Notes under the pieces: generated by a model
Told to the model about the DNA's origin: nothing
Databases searched by the model: none
What the model saw: the letters and a program-made list of their open reading frames with translations, nothing else
Assembly (NCBI GenBank): GCA_023251415.1
Contig: JAHEYX010000086.1
Coordinates: 2,348 to 10,081, forward strand
Direction of reading: 5' to 3'
Source of the DNA: Chitinophagales bacterium
Lineage (GTDB): Bacteria > Bacteroidota > Bacteroidia > Chitinophagales > CAIODY01
DNA: 7,734 nucleotides
Shown: one piece after another, positions 7,259 through 7,734 of the stretch
Numbering within the stretch: the first letter of the stretch is position 1
How the letters are laid out: every line of letters begins with the position of its first letter
Program-made: the position numbers and the translations under genes

Positions 7259-7294
7259 GACACTAATAAGGTGAGGACCAAGGTTATTAGTGTC
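7259..7294. repeat. Hairpin in array unit 3
   Basis: Arms GACACTAATAA (7259-7269) and TTATTAGTGTC (7284-7294) pair perfectly over 11 bp. The 14-base loop begins GGT and contains ACC (7277-7279), so a further inner 3-bp pairing is possible. It lies at the same place in its unit as the hairpin at 7022-7059. The corresponding positions in units 1 and 4 are too diverged to form a good stem. Confidence 0.6.
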
Positions 7295-7734
7295 TATTCG
7301 AATTGTGATTCTATTGGAGTGGGCCCCGTATAGGGTATAGAAAACTTACTCGGGTACTTAGATCGAAGGTTTAAAGTCATTTTGAATATAAGGTATTTGT
7401 TATTTTTCAAGATTTACAGCTACTATGTTTGTACGATTCAACTTATAAACCAAGCATTGCCGCAAGTATAGAGAATGCGCTGAGCCTTGAAGCCGTCGCT
7501 TTTAGAATTGAGACCGATAAGGGAGAAATTTTATGGATTTGTTAAAGGTTCAATTTGGGTTGTTTTATTGCTTCAACATGATTGTGAACTAGTTAATTCA
7601 GTACATTCGAAGGTACAGTTTCATAGTTTTTGAATTACTTCTACTCTAATTGCAATTTTAAACTGGCAGATTAAAGGATGCTGTTCTAAAGATGGATACG
7701 AATTAAAAATGTTATCGAGGAGATAAATGCGGCC

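Larger units (their letters stand above)
6671..7660. repeat. Degenerate tandem array of an approximately 236-bp unit (four copies plus a partial one)
   Basis: Anchor motifs recur at a fixed step. CAAGC/CAAGT begins at 6744, 6979, 7215 and 7451 (steps 235, 236, 236). CAACTGACAATTTTGTT is exact at 6710 and 6945. TTTTAGGGGAT is exact at 6994 and 7230. ACTACTCG at 6838 pairs with ACTACTTG at 7074. TCGAAGGT at 7363 recurs at 7607. TACTCAA followed by AGCAT at 6671 matches 6883, marking a partial first unit. Units are roughly 6710-6944, 6945-7180, 7181-7416 and 7417 to about 7660. By direct comparison, 57 of 65 bases match between 6994-7058 and 7230-7294; the other parts are much more diverged. Steps are not multiples of three and stops are frequent, so this is not a coding repeat. 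Function is unknown. Confidence 0.75.
6462..7734. other. 1.27-kb gene-free region
   Basis: No coding region is supported in any frame. The first about 200 bases are the AT-rich leader and promoter zone of the operon. From about 6671 onward the region is filled by the degenerate tandem repeat described separately. Base composition shifts at about 6640 from very AT-rich to a more balanced mix. No tRNA, rRNA, transposase fragment or CRISPR pattern was found. Confidence 0.6.

Noticed and set aside
7375..7542. 56-codon plus-strand open stretch in array unit 4
   Set aside because: It has no ATG in frame. Similar translations in other units are broken by stops, and the unit step of 235-236 does not preserve a frame, so the coding look is due to repeat similarity.
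6671..7660. CRISPR or integron attC array
   Set aside because: Units are long, diverged and without unique spacers, so not CRISPR. The attC core pair (RYYYAAC with GTTRRRY flanking a cruciform) is not found at equivalent places in the units, and no integrase gene is present.
7717..7734. GAGGAGA followed by ATG at the right edge, as a possible gene start
   Set aside because: The spacing is only 3 bases, the Shine-Dalgarno signal is not used by the other genes here, and only two full codons are visible.

Overview
The window most likely comes from a low-GC Bacteroidota genome, order undetermined. The clues are the strong A+T bias, starts without a clear Shine-Dalgarno sequence, a TAnnTTTG-type -7 box upstream of the operon, and a large metzincin protein with PLAT-like repeats. 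No taxonomic marker gene is present, so this is inference.

Layout. Positions 1-294 are AT-rich non-coding DNA. Positions 295-3219 (+) encode one 974-residue protein. It has an HExxHxxGxxD metalloprotease core and a Met-turn, followed by four PLAT/LH2-like beta domains. It carries no recognisable signal peptide. Positions 3220-3630 are non-coding, with two small adjacent hairpins. Positions 3631-6461 (-) hold a tight three-gene operon, read right to left: a sce7726-family PD-(D/E)XK nuclease-like protein, a sce7725-family (Beta-protein-like) protein, and a RES-domain protein with an N-terminal CxxC...CxxC element. Each junction has only 4 bp between stop and start. A possible promoter and a 7-bp inverted repeat lie upstream, at about 6539-6595. 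From about 6671 to 7660 there is no gene. Instead there is a degenerate tandem array: four copies of a roughly 236-bp unit plus a partial fifth, with a strong hairpin in the two best-preserved copies.

How the parts may work together. The nuclease-like + Beta-like + RES set looks like a compact conflict (anti-phage or toxin-type) module. RES domains of Res-Xre toxins are known to destroy NAD+. A plausible reading is that the first two proteins sense or process something and the RES protein is the effector, but no antitoxin is visible and this is untested. A 15-bp inverted repeat with one mismatch brackets the operon (3259-3273 and 6460-6474), and the operon appears more AT-rich than its flanks. 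Together these suggest an acquired cassette. The metzincin-PLAT gene faces away from the array, is convergent with the operon and appears functionally separate.
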